Source: Bacillus sp. N13C7 (GTDB taxonomy: Bacteria; Bacillota; Bacilli; Bacillales; Bacillaceae). Taken from it: DNA of 64,000 nt. The notes under the pieces are model-generated. The model was not told where the DNA came from. It saw only the letters and a list, made by a program, of their open reading frames with translations, and ran no database searches. Positions 1-8,795 of the stretch are shown here, piece by piece (position 1 is the stretch's first letter; each line of letters starts with the position of its first letter). The DNA lies in the NCBI RefSeq assembly GCF_026790065.1, contig NZ_JALAMO010000018.1:1-64000 (forward strand), read 5' to 3'. The position numbers and the translations under genes were made by a program.

Positions 1-50
1 CATCTTATGGGGTCAGTCCCTTATCGGTGATGGCTTTTTTCTTCATAATA

Positions 51-77
51 AAAACCCTCCCCTTTTAAGGGGGAGGA
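51..77 (-). terminator. Terminator after ypoC
   Basis: Seven-bp G/C-rich stem (56-62 with 70-76), six-base loop, followed on the minus strand by a T-run. It begins directly after the ypoC stop codon. A shorter T-run on the other side means it may also stop transcription arriving from the left. Confidence 0.8.
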
Positions 78-79
78 TT

Positions 80-574
80 TTATCGATTCATCGCATGATA
101 TTTATAAAAATGCTTTTGCATTTCAGTAAACAGCTCATCAAGCTGAATAAAACAATGGTATTGGGTCGGCTTTAGAAGAATAAATTCCACTCGTTCAGCC
201 CAATTGATCGGCTTTGCGGGAAATGTTTTCTTCGTCAGTTCTGGCCAATCAAGCGTTCTTACCCGTTCACCTGCTGTCCAGTGAAACGAAGCCAGCAAAC
301 ATACAATGCCCTTTAGCATTTCGTTTTGGTCACATCTCGATTTTCGTGTTTGAAAGACTGGGAGAAGTGATGCTTTGATGTCATCCCACACTTCAAATAA
401 AATCGGAACGTACTTGCCGCTTTCCTTCCATGGCAAAACGCCTTCAGATTTAGTGCAATAATCAAAATACAGGGGGTTGATCCGCAATGCCTCTTTCATA
501 TCCGAGAAGCTCAGCTGGCCGATACTGCGCAAGTCTTTTTCATAGGAAGCCAACACTTCTTTTGCTTGCATCAT
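80..574 (-). CDS. ypoC: YpoC family protein, function unknown
   Basis: Protein of 164 residues with no signal peptide or membrane segment and no catalytic motif that I recognise. It matches YpoC of B. subtilis, the usual partner of dnaD and nth. The first ATG overlaps the nth stop codon, so translation is probably coupled. A second ATG one codon later is an equally good start. It is the last gene of the asnS/dnaD/nth transcription direction and is followed at once by a strong terminator. The link to DNA replication and repair genes is positional only. Confidence 0.8.
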   Translation of the reverse strand: MMQAKEVLASYEKDLRSIGQLSFSDMKEALRINPLYFDYCTKSEGVLPWKESGKYVPILFEVWDDIKASLLPVFQTRKSRCDQNEMLKGIVCLLASFHWTAGERVRTLDWPELTKKTFPAKPINWAERVEFILLKPTQYHCFIQLDELFTEMQKHFYKYHAMNR

Positions 575-1230
575 CGTTTCACCAGTCCTTTTTTATCTCT
601 CTTCTGCCCTTCCCTACACAGAGAAAGCAGCGGACATTCCGCACAGCGCGGAGATTGGGCTTTACAGTGATATCTGCCGAAGAAGATAAGCCGGTGATGG
701 GTAACGGACCAGTCTTCTTTTGGAACTTTGCGCATCAGCGTCTTTTCCACTTCCAAGACTGAGTCCTTCCAACGGCAGATTCCTAAACGCTTGCTGACTC
801 TCTCCACATGGGTATCTACGGCAATGGCCGGCACGCCAAAAGCAACAGACACCACGACGTTGGCTGTCTTTCTTCCGACACCTGGCAGTTTGACAAGCTC
901 ATCACGGTCTCTCGGTACTTCTCCACCGTAATCTTCAATAATCATTTTGCTCAGTTTTTGGATGTTTTTCGCTTTATTGCGATACAAACCGATTGATTTT
1001 ATATCCTGCTGAAGCTCTTCCAGCGAAACAGCCAAATAGTCTTCCGGCCTTTTATATTTTTGAAATAATGTTTTGGTCACTCTGTTTACAAGTGCGTCTG
1101 TACATTGCGCAGATAAAGCGACTGCCACCACTAATTCAAAAGGATTGGAATGAACCAGTTCACACTCTGCGTGGGGAAACATGTCGCCTATCTTGTCTAA
1201 ACAGAATTCAATTTGTTTTAGATTTAACAC
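571..1230 (-). CDS. nth: Endonuclease III (DNA glycosylase/AP lyase)
   Basis: Base-excision repair enzyme that removes oxidised pyrimidines and cleaves the abasic site. The 219-residue protein has the helix-hairpin-helix LPGVGRKTANV, whose lysine is the catalytic nucleophile in the family, then the conserved aspartate in AVDTHV. Near the C-terminus the spacing C-x6-C-x2-C-x5-C marks the 4Fe-4S cluster. I chose a GTG start because AAGGTG lies 6 nt upstream; an upstream GTG would extend it by three residues but lies inside that ribosome binding site. It follows dnaD by 18 nt and overlaps ypoC by 4 nt. Confidence 0.95.
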   Translation of the reverse strand: MLNLKQIEFCLDKIGDMFPHAECELVHSNPFELVVAVALSAQCTDALVNRVTKTLFQKYKRPEDYLAVSLEELQQDIKSIGLYRNKAKNIQKLSKMIIEDYGGEVPRDRDELVKLPGVGRKTANVVVSVAFGVPAIAVDTHVERVSKRLGICRWKDSVLEVEKTLMRKVPKEDWSVTHHRLIFFGRYHCKAQSPRCAECPLLSLCREGQKRDKKGLVKR

Positions 1231-1248
1231 GATTGTCACCTTTTCACT

Positions 1249-1947
1249 TTATTGTTCAAGCCAATTGTAAAAAGGAACCTGCCTTTTATACTCTTTTTGC
1301 GGTTCATTCTGCTTTTGTTGTACCTTCCGGAATTTTTGGCTGTGAACTTTAGCTTGCTCTACAGTTTTCAGCCCGTTTTTCTTCCATTCAAATAAAATGC
1401 GGTCAATGTAACGGAAGCTGAGTTTCCCTGATAGTACAGCCTCTTTTAACGCGTGTTTGATCAGCTGCGCGTCATGCTGATCTTGGTCCTGCCAAATGGC
1501 CAGTGTTTCACACTCCAAAGGTGATAAGGGTCTGGCGAACTCTTCCTCAAAAATGGTATAAAGGCTTTTTTGTTCCCCTTCTGCTTTTCTTTCCTGTGTT
1601 TGAGTCTGTGCAAGCTGTATATACTCGTACAGCTTGCCCCATAAAGGCTGTAGAGAGTATTTCTCAAACTTGATGCCGTTTTGGTCTTCACATTCTTCAA
1701 TAAACAGAAAGCCTTTCTGAATAAACATCCGCAGTCTGTTTGTGCATTCCTCAACAGAGATTGACATACCTTCCTGCAGCTGATTCGGTGTAGGAAAATA
1801 AGATCCTCTTTCTAAATGCATTTTGATTTTCAGCAGGAGAATAAGCTCTGTTTCATTCAGCCCGAGCTGTTTGTAATGCGTGAGCAGGAGATTAGGGATT
1901 GTTGACGTTCCCTGTTCCTGCATATCAATAAACTGATGTTTTTTCAT
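1249..1947 (-). CDS. dnaD: DNA replication initiation protein DnaD
   Basis: Primosome protein needed for chromosome replication initiation and for PriA-dependent restart. It works with DnaA and DnaB to load the helicase DnaC. The 232 residues match B. subtilis DnaD over the whole length: an N-terminal winged-helix region (about 1-110), then the DnaB/DnaD domain around 130-195 with the YIDRILFEWKKNG stretch. The ATG preceded by GAGGTGTGACG is taken as start; a GTG two codons earlier overlaps that site. An inverted repeat lies directly upstream (1959-1994). Confidence 0.95.
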   Translation of the reverse strand: MKKHQFIDMQEQGTSTIPNLLLTHYKQLGLNETELILLLKIKMHLERGSYFPTPNQLQEGMSISVEECTNRLRMFIQKGFLFIEECEDQNGIKFEKYSLQPLWGKLYEYIQLAQTQTQERKAEGEQKSLYTIFEEEFARPLSPLECETLAIWQDQDQHDAQLIKHALKEAVLSGKLSFRYIDRILFEWKKNGLKTVEQAKVHSQKFRKVQQKQNEPQKEYKRQVPFYNWLEQ

Positions 1948-1958
1948 CGTCACACCTC

Positions 1959-1994
1959 TTACTGTAAAGGATTGTGATTTCCCCTTTACTGTAA
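1959..1994. repeat. Near-perfect inverted repeat between asnS and dnaD
   Basis: Arms at 1959-1970 and 1983-1994 are 12 bp and differ only at the centre of each TTACTGTAA core. The left arm sits directly before the dnaD ribosome binding site. The element could be an operator or an RNA hairpin; no known factor is recognised. Confidence 0.5.
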
Positions 1995-2020
1995 AAAGTC
2001 TCCCTTGCAGGAGACTCTTT
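1993..2020 (-). terminator. Terminator after asnS
   Basis: Stem AGTCTCC/GGAGACT (1997-2003 with 2010-2016), loop of six, then TTTTT on the minus strand. dnaD lies just beyond it, so read-through or a dnaD promoter is needed; I see no strong promoter in the short gap. Confidence 0.8.
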
Positions 2021-2041
2021 TTCTTGTTTCATTTGAATGTA

Positions 2042-3337
2042 TTACGGATATAGACGGTTTAACAGTCTTGGGAACGGAATGGTTTCACGAACGTGAGGCG
2101 CTCCGCTGATCCAAGCTACTGTCCGCTCTAATCCAAGGCCGAAGCCGGAATGAGGAACTGATCCATATTTTCTAAGTTCAGCATACCATTTATATGCGTC
2201 AGAATCCAGTCCGTGTTCTTTAAGACGCGCTTCCAAAAGTTCCATATCGTGAATTCGCTCAGATCCGCCGATGATTTCACCATAGCCTTCCGGCGCAATG
2301 AGATCTGCACAAAGCACGACATCTTCACGGTCAGAAGCAGGCTGCATATAGAACGGTTTTAAGGACGTTGGATAGCGGGTGATGAATACCGGTTTGTCAT
2401 AGTGTTCAGCAATCGCTGTTTCATGAGGCGCCCCAAAGTCGTCCCCCCACTCGATATCGTCAAAGCCTTTTTCTTTCAGGAACTCAATCGCCTCATCATA
2501 CGTAATTCTTGGGAAAGGAGCTTTGATTTGCTCGAGTTTTGACGTGTCTCTACCCAATGTGTTTAATTCAATCTTGCAATTCTTAAGAACCGATTGCACG
2601 ATGAAAGAAACGTAATTTTCCTGTACTTGAAGGTTTTCTTCAAATTCGACAAACGCCATTTCCGGTTCGATCATCCAGAATTCGATCAAGTGGCGTTTTG
2701 TTTTAGATTTTTCCGCTCTGAAGGTCGGGCCGAAAGAAAATACTTTTCCTAACGCCATAGCTGCAGCCTCCATGTAGAGCTGGCCGCTTTGAGACAGGTA
2801 AGCATCTTCATCGAAGTACTTTGTCGCAAAGAGCTCTGTTGTCCCTTCAGGTGCGCTTCCAGTCAGAATTGGCGGATCAACTTTTACGAAGCCTTCGTTA
2901 TTAAAGAATTCGTACGTCGCGCGAATGATTTCATTACGGATTTTCATGATCGCATGCTGGCGTTTTGACCGAAGCCATAAATGTCTGTGATCCATCAAGA
3001 ACTCCGTACCGTGTTCTTTTGGCGTAATTGGATAATCAGTCGCTTCGTGAATAACTTCAATATCTGTCACGGCTAGTTCATATCCAAGCGGAGAACGCTC
3101 GTCCTCTTTGACAATCCCTTTTATATAGAGTGACGTTTCCTGTGTCACTGATTTAGCTGTTTGGAAGATGCTTTCTTCCACTTCCGCTTTTACTACGACA
3201 CCTTGAATAAAGCCGGTACCGTCCCGCAGCTGTAAAAACGCAATTTTCCCGCTTGAACGCTTATTAGCGACCCAAGCTCCGATCGTTACTTCCTCACCTA
3301 CGTGCTTGTACACTTGGTTGATTGTTGTTTTCAACAT
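2042..3337 (-). CDS. asnS: Asparaginyl-tRNA synthetase
   Basis: Class IIb aminoacyl-tRNA synthetase that charges tRNA-Asn with asparagine. An N-terminal OB-fold anticodon-binding domain (about 1-110) precedes the catalytic core, with motif 2 at FRAEKS and motif 3 at [10 protein letters not shown] near the C-terminus. The length (430-431) is normal. GGAGGG is followed by AAATATGTTG: the ATG gives 431 residues, the TTG directly after it gives 430 with better spacing. A consensus-like promoter lies about 70 nt upstream. The leader is too short for a T-box. Confidence 0.97.
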   Translation of the reverse strand: MLKTTINQVYKHVGEEVTIGAWVANKRSSGKIAFLQLRDGTGFIQGVVVKAEVEESIFQTAKSVTQETSLYIKGIVKEDERSPLGYELAVTDIEVIHEATDYPITPKEHGTEFLMDHRHLWLRSKRQHAIMKIRNEIIRATYEFFNNEGFVKVDPPILTGSAPEGTTELFATKYFDEDAYLSQSGQLYMEAAAMALGKVFSFGPTFRAEKSKTKRHLIEFWMIEPEMAFVEFEENLQVQENYVSFIVQSVLKNCKIELNTLGRDTSKLEQIKAPFPRITYDEAIEFLKEKGFDDIEWGDDFGAPHETAIAEHYDKPVFITRYPTSLKPFYMQPASDREDVVLCADLIAPEGYGEIIGGSERIHDMELLEARLKEHGLDSDAYKWYAELRKYGSVPHSGFGLGLERTVAWISGAPHVRETIPFPRLLNRLYP

Positions 3338-3404
3338 ATTTCCCTCCAAAACAAGAAAGACATTCGGAAGCTTATTGCCCCGCGAACTCTTTTATCATCA
3401 CTTT

Positions 3405-3434
3405 ATTATACCCGCTCTTAACTAACCGGGTCAA
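3405..3434 (-). promoter_or_regulatory. Sigma-A promoter of asnS
   Basis: TTGACC (-35, 3429-3434) and TATAAT (-10, 3405-3410) with an 18-nt spacer, between the aspB terminator and asnS. Confidence 0.8.
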
Positions 3435-3441
3435 TGCAGAT

Positions 3442-3471
3442 AAAAAGCGGCTTTTTTGTCAGCCGCTTTTT
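3442..3471 (-). terminator. Terminator after aspB
   Basis: Eleven-bp stem AAAAAGCGGCT/AGCCGCTTTTT (3442-3452 with 3461-3471), with A and T runs on both sides, six bases beyond the aspB stop codon. It separates aspB from the asnS promoter. Confidence 0.85.
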
Positions 3472-3477
3472 GATCTG

Positions 3478-4659
3478 TTAGCTATGTTTTTCTACAAAAC
3501 GCTTGATTCTTTCAATCGCTTTTTCAAGAAGATCTAACGAGGTTGCGTAAGAAAGACGGACATTTTCAGGAGAGCCGAATCCGGACCCTGGAACAATCGC
3601 AACTTTTTCCTCCTCGAGAAGCGCTTTAACAAATTCATCTACATCTTTAAAACCGCAAGATTGAGCTGCTTCTTTTGCATTCGGGAACAAGTAAAAAGCG
3701 CCTTCTGGTTTCACACAGCTGAATCCAGGGATTTCTACGAGCTTTGCATAGATTGTGTTCAATCTATGTTCAAATGCTTCTCTCATTTCTTCCAGCGGCT
3801 CAGAAGGCCCGTTATAAGCAGCAATTGCTCCGTACTGTGCGATGGATGTCGGATTTGACGTGCTGTGGCTTGCAAGGTTCGTCATCGCTTTTATAATGTC
3901 TTCTGCTCCAGCTGCATAGCCGATTCTCCAGCCCGTCATGCTGTGTGACTTTGATACGCCGTTTATAATGACCGTTTGCTCTTTCAGTCTGTCAGACAGC
4001 TGTGCAATGGAAACATGTTTCTTTCCGCCATATGTAAGTTTTTCATAAATTTCGTCAGACACAATCAGGATGTCATGTTGGAGGCACACTTCACCAAGCG
4101 CTGCCAGCTCTTCTTCAGTATACATGACACCAGTCGGGTTGCTTGGAGAGTTAATGACGATCGCTTTTGTTTTTTCTGTGATCGCATTTTTCAGCTGTTC
4201 AGGAGAAATTTTGAAATGATTTTCCTCAAGCCCTTCTACATAAACAGGCGTTCCGCCAGCGAGTTTCACCTGCTCAGGATAGCTTACCCAGTAAGGTGTT
4301 GGAATAATGACTTCATCTCCTTCATCCAAAATCACTTGGAAAAGGGTGTACAGAGCATGCTTGGCACCAGTGCAGACAATAATTTGAGACGGTTTGTATT
4401 CAATCTTCTGGTCGCGTTTAAATTTCTCTGCAATACTGTTTTTTAGTTCAGCGAGACCCCCTGAAGGCGTGTACTTTGTGTGGCCTTCATTCATTGAACG
4501 TACAGCGGCATCAATAATGTGCTGCGGTGTATTGAAGTCTGGTTCCCCAGCCCCTAGACCAATGACGTCATGGCCCGCTGCTTTCAGTTCTTTTGCTTTC
4601 GCTGTGATTGCCAGTGTAGTAGACGGTGTTAATGCGGATACTCTTTTTGCCAGTTTCAA
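3478..4659 (-). CDS. aspB: Aspartate aminotransferase
   Basis: Class I PLP-dependent aminotransferase that interconverts aspartate and oxaloacetate with glutamate as amino partner. The 393 residues match AspB. Visible motifs are the substrate/PLP-contacting NSPSNPTG (about 170-177) and the Schiff-base lysine K237 in GVSKSHSMTGWRIGY. It lies 22 nt downstream of ypmB in the ypmA-ypmB-aspB direction. Asparaginyl-tRNA synthesis is encoded next, so aspartate supply and Asn charging are neighbours. Confidence 0.96.
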   Translation of the reverse strand: MKLAKRVSALTPSTTLAITAKAKELKAAGHDVIGLGAGEPDFNTPQHIIDAAVRSMNEGHTKYTPSGGLAELKNSIAEKFKRDQKIEYKPSQIIVCTGAKHALYTLFQVILDEGDEVIIPTPYWVSYPEQVKLAGGTPVYVEGLEENHFKISPEQLKNAITEKTKAIVINSPSNPTGVMYTEEELAALGEVCLQHDILIVSDEIYEKLTYGGKKHVSIAQLSDRLKEQTVIINGVSKSHSMTGWRIGYAAGAEDIIKAMTNLASHSTSNPTSIAQYGAIAAYNGPSEPLEEMREAFEHRLNTIYAKLVEIPGFSCVKPEGAFYLFPNAKEAAQSCGFKDVDEFVKALLEEEKVAIVPGSGFGSPENVRLSYATSLDLLEKAIERIKRFVEKHS

Positions 4660-4681
4660 CTTGAACTCCCCCTAATTCGTC

Positions 4682-5167
4682 TTAAGGCGTGATATTTTTG
4701 AGAATCTTTCCAGTTGTAAAGTCCACATAACTTAAACTGTATTGGCCTTCTTTGTTTAAGTACGTTACTTCCCAAAGCAGGACGTTTCCTTCTCTTGCCA
4801 GGTGAACCTCTTTTTGCTTTGAAACCAGCCCTTCATCCTGTATGATTTTCGCCGCTTTGTCTTCCGATATTCCCTCTTTTGCTTCTTTTGAGAGAATTTT
4901 TGCTTTTTTATCAGCAGGAACCCAGACATATAATTTGCTGCCTTTTTTGTCTGTTCCCTTTACAACATAATATTTTTCTTTTCCGACAAATGTTTCGACT
5001 TGATCAACGCTGGTGAGATCGGTTTCTTTTTTAGCTTCAGCAGCTGCTGCTTCGTGCCCCTCTTCCTTTTGTGCCATGGCTGATTTATAAATGCTTGCCG
5101 AGACAAGAAGTACTGCTAAAAAAATAATACCAAAAATGACGGTAAATATTAATGCTTTTTTTCTCAT
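4682..5167 (-). CDS. ypmB: YpmB, membrane-anchored PepSY-like protein
   Basis: 161 residues. One N-terminal membrane segment (about 5-27) without a clear signal-peptidase site, a charged linker, then an extracytoplasmic domain resembling the PepSY/DUF5590 fold (sequences such as SYVDFTTGKILKN typical of PepSY ends). It is probably a type II membrane protein facing outward. Function unknown. It sits between ypmA and aspB, 8 nt after ypmA, in what looks like one transcript. Confidence 0.85.
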   Translation of the reverse strand: MRKKALIFTVIFGIIFLAVLLVSASIYKSAMAQKEEGHEAAAAEAKKETDLTSVDQVETFVGKEKYYVVKGTDKKGSKLYVWVPADKKAKILSKEAKEGISEDKAAKIIQDEGLVSKQKEVHLAREGNVLLWEVTYLNKEGQYSLSYVDFTTGKILKNITP

Positions 5168-5175
5168 CTTCTCAC

Positions 5176-5346
5176 CTACGTACGATAAATGGTAAAAACG
5201 GCTTGGTTTTTGTTTTCCTCATCCAGCGCAAGGCCGAACATCAGATTGTCTCTTTTCAGTGTGCGATTCAGTGTGTCTACAATTTTATACAGATCATCAG
5301 AATGCTCTACATTAATTGTTGAAAGAATTTCGATTTTGCTTTCCAT
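5176..5346 (-). CDS. ypmA: YpmA, small conserved protein (DUF4264)
   Basis: 56 residues starting MESKIEIL. The start is chosen because GGAGGATGAAAAA precedes this ATG; two upstream in-frame ATGs would place the ribosome binding site inside the coding region. It is cytosolic, with an alternating beta-alpha pattern. It corresponds to B. subtilis YpmA. No function is known to me. Confidence 0.85.
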   Translation of the reverse strand: MESKIEILSTINVEHSDDLYKIVDTLNRTLKRDNLMFGLALDEENKNQAVFTIYRT

Positions 5347-5468
5347 TTTTTCATCCTCCATTTTGAACAAATATTGTTAGTCATACTCCATTTCAGGACA
5401 CGCCATACTAGTATCACAGAGCGGCAAAACCGCTTTTAAAATAAAACACCATCCTACTCCCACACCGC

Positions 5469-5491
5469 AAAAGCCGCTTTATGCGGCTTTT
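5469..5491 (-). terminator. Terminator overlapping the dinG stop codon
   Basis: Stem AAAAGCCGC/GCGGCTTTT (5469-5477 with 5483-5491). The first two bases of the TAA stop (5490-5492) belong to the stem. The downstream 5347-5468 stretch before ypmA holds no gene; it has one more small hairpin at 5418-5436. Confidence 0.7.
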
Positions 5492-8285
5492 ACTCTTTTT
5501 TCCCCGCAACGTAATCCTCAAGCTCACTGTCAGTCATTTCGGATACGGAGGTTGTCGGCAGGGCATCGAGAAACAGCCTGCCGTAACCAGCGGTTTTAAT
5601 CCGTCTGTCCAATATGACAATCGTCCCTTTGTCACCTGCTGTCCGCAGCAAGCGGCCGATTCCTTGCCGGAAGGTCAGCACCGCTTCCGGAAGTGAAACT
5701 GTTTGAAACGGATTCCGGCCTTTTTTGCGGGCAAGCTCACATTTCGCAGCATGAAGCGGGTGATCAGGAGACCGGAATGGAAGCCTCACGATCATGACTG
5801 TTGTCAGCTCATCACCTGGGAAATCAACGCCTTCCCAAAAATGATTTGTGCCAAGCAGGATTGCCTGATTGGATGTTTTAAAAGTTTTCATCAGTTTGCC
5901 GGGGCTTCCGCCTGTTATTCCTTGCGCTAATAGCTGAATGCCGGTAGCACTCATTCCGTGCTTAAGCTCCTGATGAACCTTTTTCAGCATATCATGCGAT
6001 GTAAACAGCACAAGGATTTTGGGCTGTTTTTCTTTTGCCATCAGTTCGATATAACGGGCAGTATCCTGTATAAATTCAGTTTGCCCCGTATCTTGGATTG
6101 ATTTCATTTCTTTTGGAATCATTACCCGCATGCGCTCATCGTAAGAAATAGGCGACTCAATTCTCATGGTCCGCGGGAAAAAGTCACCGAGCCCCAGCCG
6201 TTCGATCATATATTGAAAAGAATCTTCGACTGTAAGGGTTGCAGATGTTAACACCACACTGTTTTTGCGCGCGAAAAACTGATCAGCCAGAAGTTCACCA
6301 GGTTCAAGCGGCTGTGCGTAAATGGCCACCGCATTTTTTGCTCCCTTCGCGTCTATTTCAATCCAAACCGCTTCATCGTCATCAGACTCAAAAAACAGCT
6401 GCTGTAAAGTTTGACAGTAACGCTGTAAGTCTTTCATGCTTCTTTGATATTCATCAGTTAAAAAGGCAGTTTTGCTCTTCATACTGGTAAGGTGTTTTTC
6501 CATGAGGGCAGACTGTGCCTCAAAGAGCTGCTGTAAATGTGCCAGCATGGAACAAAGCCTCTCTGCTCCATCCGTTAAAATCGGCCAGCTTTTATCCTGG
6601 CTTTCTTTGTTCACCTTAAAGACTAGACGGTTTAAGTCTTCTTTAGGTTTTCTTCGTTTGACAAAAGAGTGCACAGAGCTGAAGAAAGCATCACTTTCTA
6701 ATTGAATATGCTGAATCCACTCTTCCAATTCGAAAAACGAATCAACCGGCAGGCTGTTTCGCTGGAATAGCTGTCTCATTTTTTTTAGAAGCCCATGCTC
6801 CTTCAGGGTGCCGATTCTGCTCAATTTAGAGTGCAATTCTATGTAGGTGGCTCTTTTTCCTAAATGTTCGCTTGCAGCCCGTTCAAAATGATGTGCTTCA
6901 TCAATAATAAATGTTCCGCTGTCAGGGAGTCTCTTTTTCCGGCTGCCTTCATCGGTCAGCAAAAGAGAGTGGTTGGTGATGACCAAATCGGAATGCATGG
7001 CAATCTGTTTAGCCCGTTCATAAAAGCCGGTCACACTCTCATTGCGACTTCTTTTATTGGATTCATCGTCATAAGCCAACCTATCCCACAGCAATTTTCC
7101 GCCTGAGGGTAAATTCAGTTCAGCTACATCTCCTGTGTTTGTCTCTGTCAGCCAAACAAGGAGCTGTGCCTTTGTCAGTACAGCATCATAATTATCATCA
7201 TCTTCATGAAGCACCTGTTCAAATTTATACAGGCATAAATAATGCGATTGCCCTTTTAAAATCGCCGCTGTTACCGGAAATGGAAACAGGTCTTGGACAA
7301 TCGGCAAATCCTTTGTCAGAATCTGCTGCTGCAAGAGCGTTGAATACGTGCTGATGATGACCGGCTTTTTTGATTTCTTGGCAAAAAGCGCAGCCGGAAT
7401 AAGGTAGCCAATCGTTTTTCCGATTCCCGGAGGAGCTTCAATCAACGCGTGCTCACGATTGTCAAACGCTTCAGCCACTTCTTTCATCATCATTATTTGG
7501 CCGTCTCTTTTTTCATACCCAGGCATTAACTCAGACAAAGCTTTTTCATTTCCCGCTTCCCAATTTTCAATCTCAAATGAGAAGTCACTGTCTTCATTGA
7601 CACGTTCATTGAACGATTCAGGCTCTCTGACAGAAAAGGAAGAAAAACGCACATAACCCGGTATGTCGGTATGTCTGTTTTCATAAATGAACATATCCAA
7701 CAAATGCGTCAGATCACTGATAAAATGCTGCGAAAGCCTTCTTAACTGCTTTAATGTCGGATAAGGCAGCTGCCGCAGCTTTTCAAGGATTTCCAAAAAA
7801 ATAAGCCCTGTGACTTCAGCATCGCTGTCAGCCCGATGCGGCTGATCATGCCGAAGCTGAAGCTCCTCGCTTAATTCGGTCAGCTTATATCCCTCAAATC
7901 CCGGAAAAACAATCCGGGAGAGCTCAACAGTATCCAACACTTCACAATCCGGGAGCTGAAAGCCCGCCTTATGTAACTCATACTTGACAAATCCAAGATC
8001 GAAATGGATATTGTGGGCGACAAAATAAGCGCCGTCAAGCAAATGGAACACGTCTTCAGCCACTGCTTCAAACGGCTGTTCATGCTCTACCATTTGATTG
8101 GAGATTCCAGTAAGCTGCTCAATAAAAGCAGGAATGGATTTATTTGGATTAATATATTTTGAAAACCGCTCAGTAATTTGTCCATTTTCGATTACAACCG
8201 CTGCGATTTGTATGATTTTATCGCCTTTCTTTGGCGAATTCCCTGTTGTTTCTACATCTATAACAACGAACCGTTGCTTTTTCAT
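5490..8285 (-). CDS. dinG: DinG-type 3'-5' exonuclease / helicase-like protein
   Basis: 931 residues. Residues 1-170 are a DEDDh exonuclease domain (VVIDVETTG at the start, HNIHFDLGF and HRADSDAEVT later). Residues about 245-925 form a superfamily 2 XPD/DinG-like ATPase with Walker A PPGIGKT, DEAH box IIDEAHHFE and the C-terminal GIGRLLR motif. I see no iron-sulfur cysteine group, unlike E. coli DinG. For the S. aureus relative, exonuclease rather than helicase activity has been reported. The start at MKKQRF is chosen for GAGGTG 9 nt upstream. Confidence 0.93.
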   Translation of the reverse strand: MKKQRFVVIDVETTGNSPKKGDKIIQIAAVVIENGQITERFSKYINPNKSIPAFIEQLTGISNQMVEHEQPFEAVAEDVFHLLDGAYFVAHNIHFDLGFVKYELHKAGFQLPDCEVLDTVELSRIVFPGFEGYKLTELSEELQLRHDQPHRADSDAEVTGLIFLEILEKLRQLPYPTLKQLRRLSQHFISDLTHLLDMFIYENRHTDIPGYVRFSSFSVREPESFNERVNEDSDFSFEIENWEAGNEKALSELMPGYEKRDGQIMMMKEVAEAFDNREHALIEAPPGIGKTIGYLIPAALFAKKSKKPVIISTYSTLLQQQILTKDLPIVQDLFPFPVTAAILKGQSHYLCLYKFEQVLHEDDDNYDAVLTKAQLLVWLTETNTGDVAELNLPSGGKLLWDRLAYDDESNKRSRNESVTGFYERAKQIAMHSDLVITNHSLLLTDEGSRKKRLPDSGTFIIDEAHHFERAASEHLGKRATYIELHSKLSRIGTLKEHGLLKKMRQLFQRNSLPVDSFFELEEWIQHIQLESDAFFSSVHSFVKRRKPKEDLNRLVFKVNKESQDKSWPILTDGAERLCSMLAHLQQLFEAQSALMEKHLTSMKSKTAFLTDEYQRSMKDLQRYCQTLQQLFFESDDDEAVWIEIDAKGAKNAVAIYAQPLEPGELLADQFFARKNSVVLTSATLTVEDSFQYMIERLGLGDFFPRTMRIESPISYDERMRVMIPKEMKSIQDTGQTEFIQDTARYIELMAKEKQPKILVLFTSHDMLKKVHQELKHGMSATGIQLLAQGITGGSPGKLMKTFKTSNQAILLGTNHFWEGVDFPGDELTTVMIVRLPFRSPDHPLHAAKCELARKKGRNPFQTVSLPEAVLTFRQGIGRLLRTAGDKGTIVILDRRIKTAGYGRLFLDALPTTSVSEMTDSELEDYVAGKKE

Positions 8286-8377
8286 TAAAATGGACACCTC
8301 AATTCTTGCATACGACAAAAGTGTAACACGTTTTGTGCGGAAATGGAGCGGTAAAACCGTTTTACTCTCAAAATCTT

Positions 8378-8412
8378 AAAAGAAAACCCCCGATAAAGGG
8401 GGCTTTTCTTTT
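8378..8412 (-). terminator. Terminator after panBCD
   Basis: Long stem: CCCCC/GGGGG flanked by AAAAGAAAA/CTTTTCTTTT (8378-8391 with 8398-8412), overlapping the panD stop codon. Confidence 0.88.
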
Positions 8413-8794
8413 ACAAAACTGTGCCGGCCGGTTCGTTCCCCAGCATTTGTTCAATTTTGTTCTGATCATTCAGAACAGCTACCTTCGGCACATGGCTTGC
8501 CGCTTCTTGATCAGACATCATTTTGTAGGAAATAATAATGACTTTATCGCCTTCCTGCACAAGGCGTGCGGCTGCACCGTTTAAGCAGATGATGCCGCTT
8601 CCGCGTTTGCCCGGGATTATATACGTTTCCAAGCGCGCTCCATTATTATTATTCACAATTTGCACTTTTTCATTAGGAAGCATTCCTACCGCATCAATGA
8701 GATCTTCATCAATCGTAATGCTTCCCACATAGTTTAAGTTTGCTTCCGTAACAGTTGCCCTGTGAAGCTTGCCGCTCATCATCGTGCGATACAT
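8411..8794 (-). CDS. panD: Aspartate 1-decarboxylase proenzyme
   Basis: Makes beta-alanine from aspartate for pantothenate. The 127-residue proenzyme cleaves itself between Gly24 and Ser25 (YVGSITID), turning Ser25 into the pyruvoyl group; both residues are present, as is the conserved Tyr58-type YIIPG region. The start at MYRTMMSG is supported by GGAGAGA 7 nt upstream and by the 1-nt gap to the panC stop. Last gene of panB-panC-panD, followed by a strong terminator. Confidence 0.96.
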   Translation of the reverse strand: MYRTMMSGKLHRATVTEANLNYVGSITIDEDLIDAVGMLPNEKVQIVNNNNGARLETYIIPGKRGSGIICLNGAAARLVQEGDKVIIISYKMMSDQEAASHVPKVAVLNDQNKIEQMLGNEPAGTVL

Positions 8795-8795
8795 A

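Noticed and set aside
3338..3441. T-box riboswitch before asnS
   Set aside because: The transcript leader from the asnS promoter is only about 60 nt, too short for a T-box, and the conserved T-box sequence is absent.
8331..8377. GGAGCGGTAAAACCGTTTTACTC hairpin upstream of dinG taken as a terminator
   Set aside because: Its T-rich side is on the plus strand where no gene ends; the true panD terminator is the longer hairpin next to it. It may only be part of the dinG leader.
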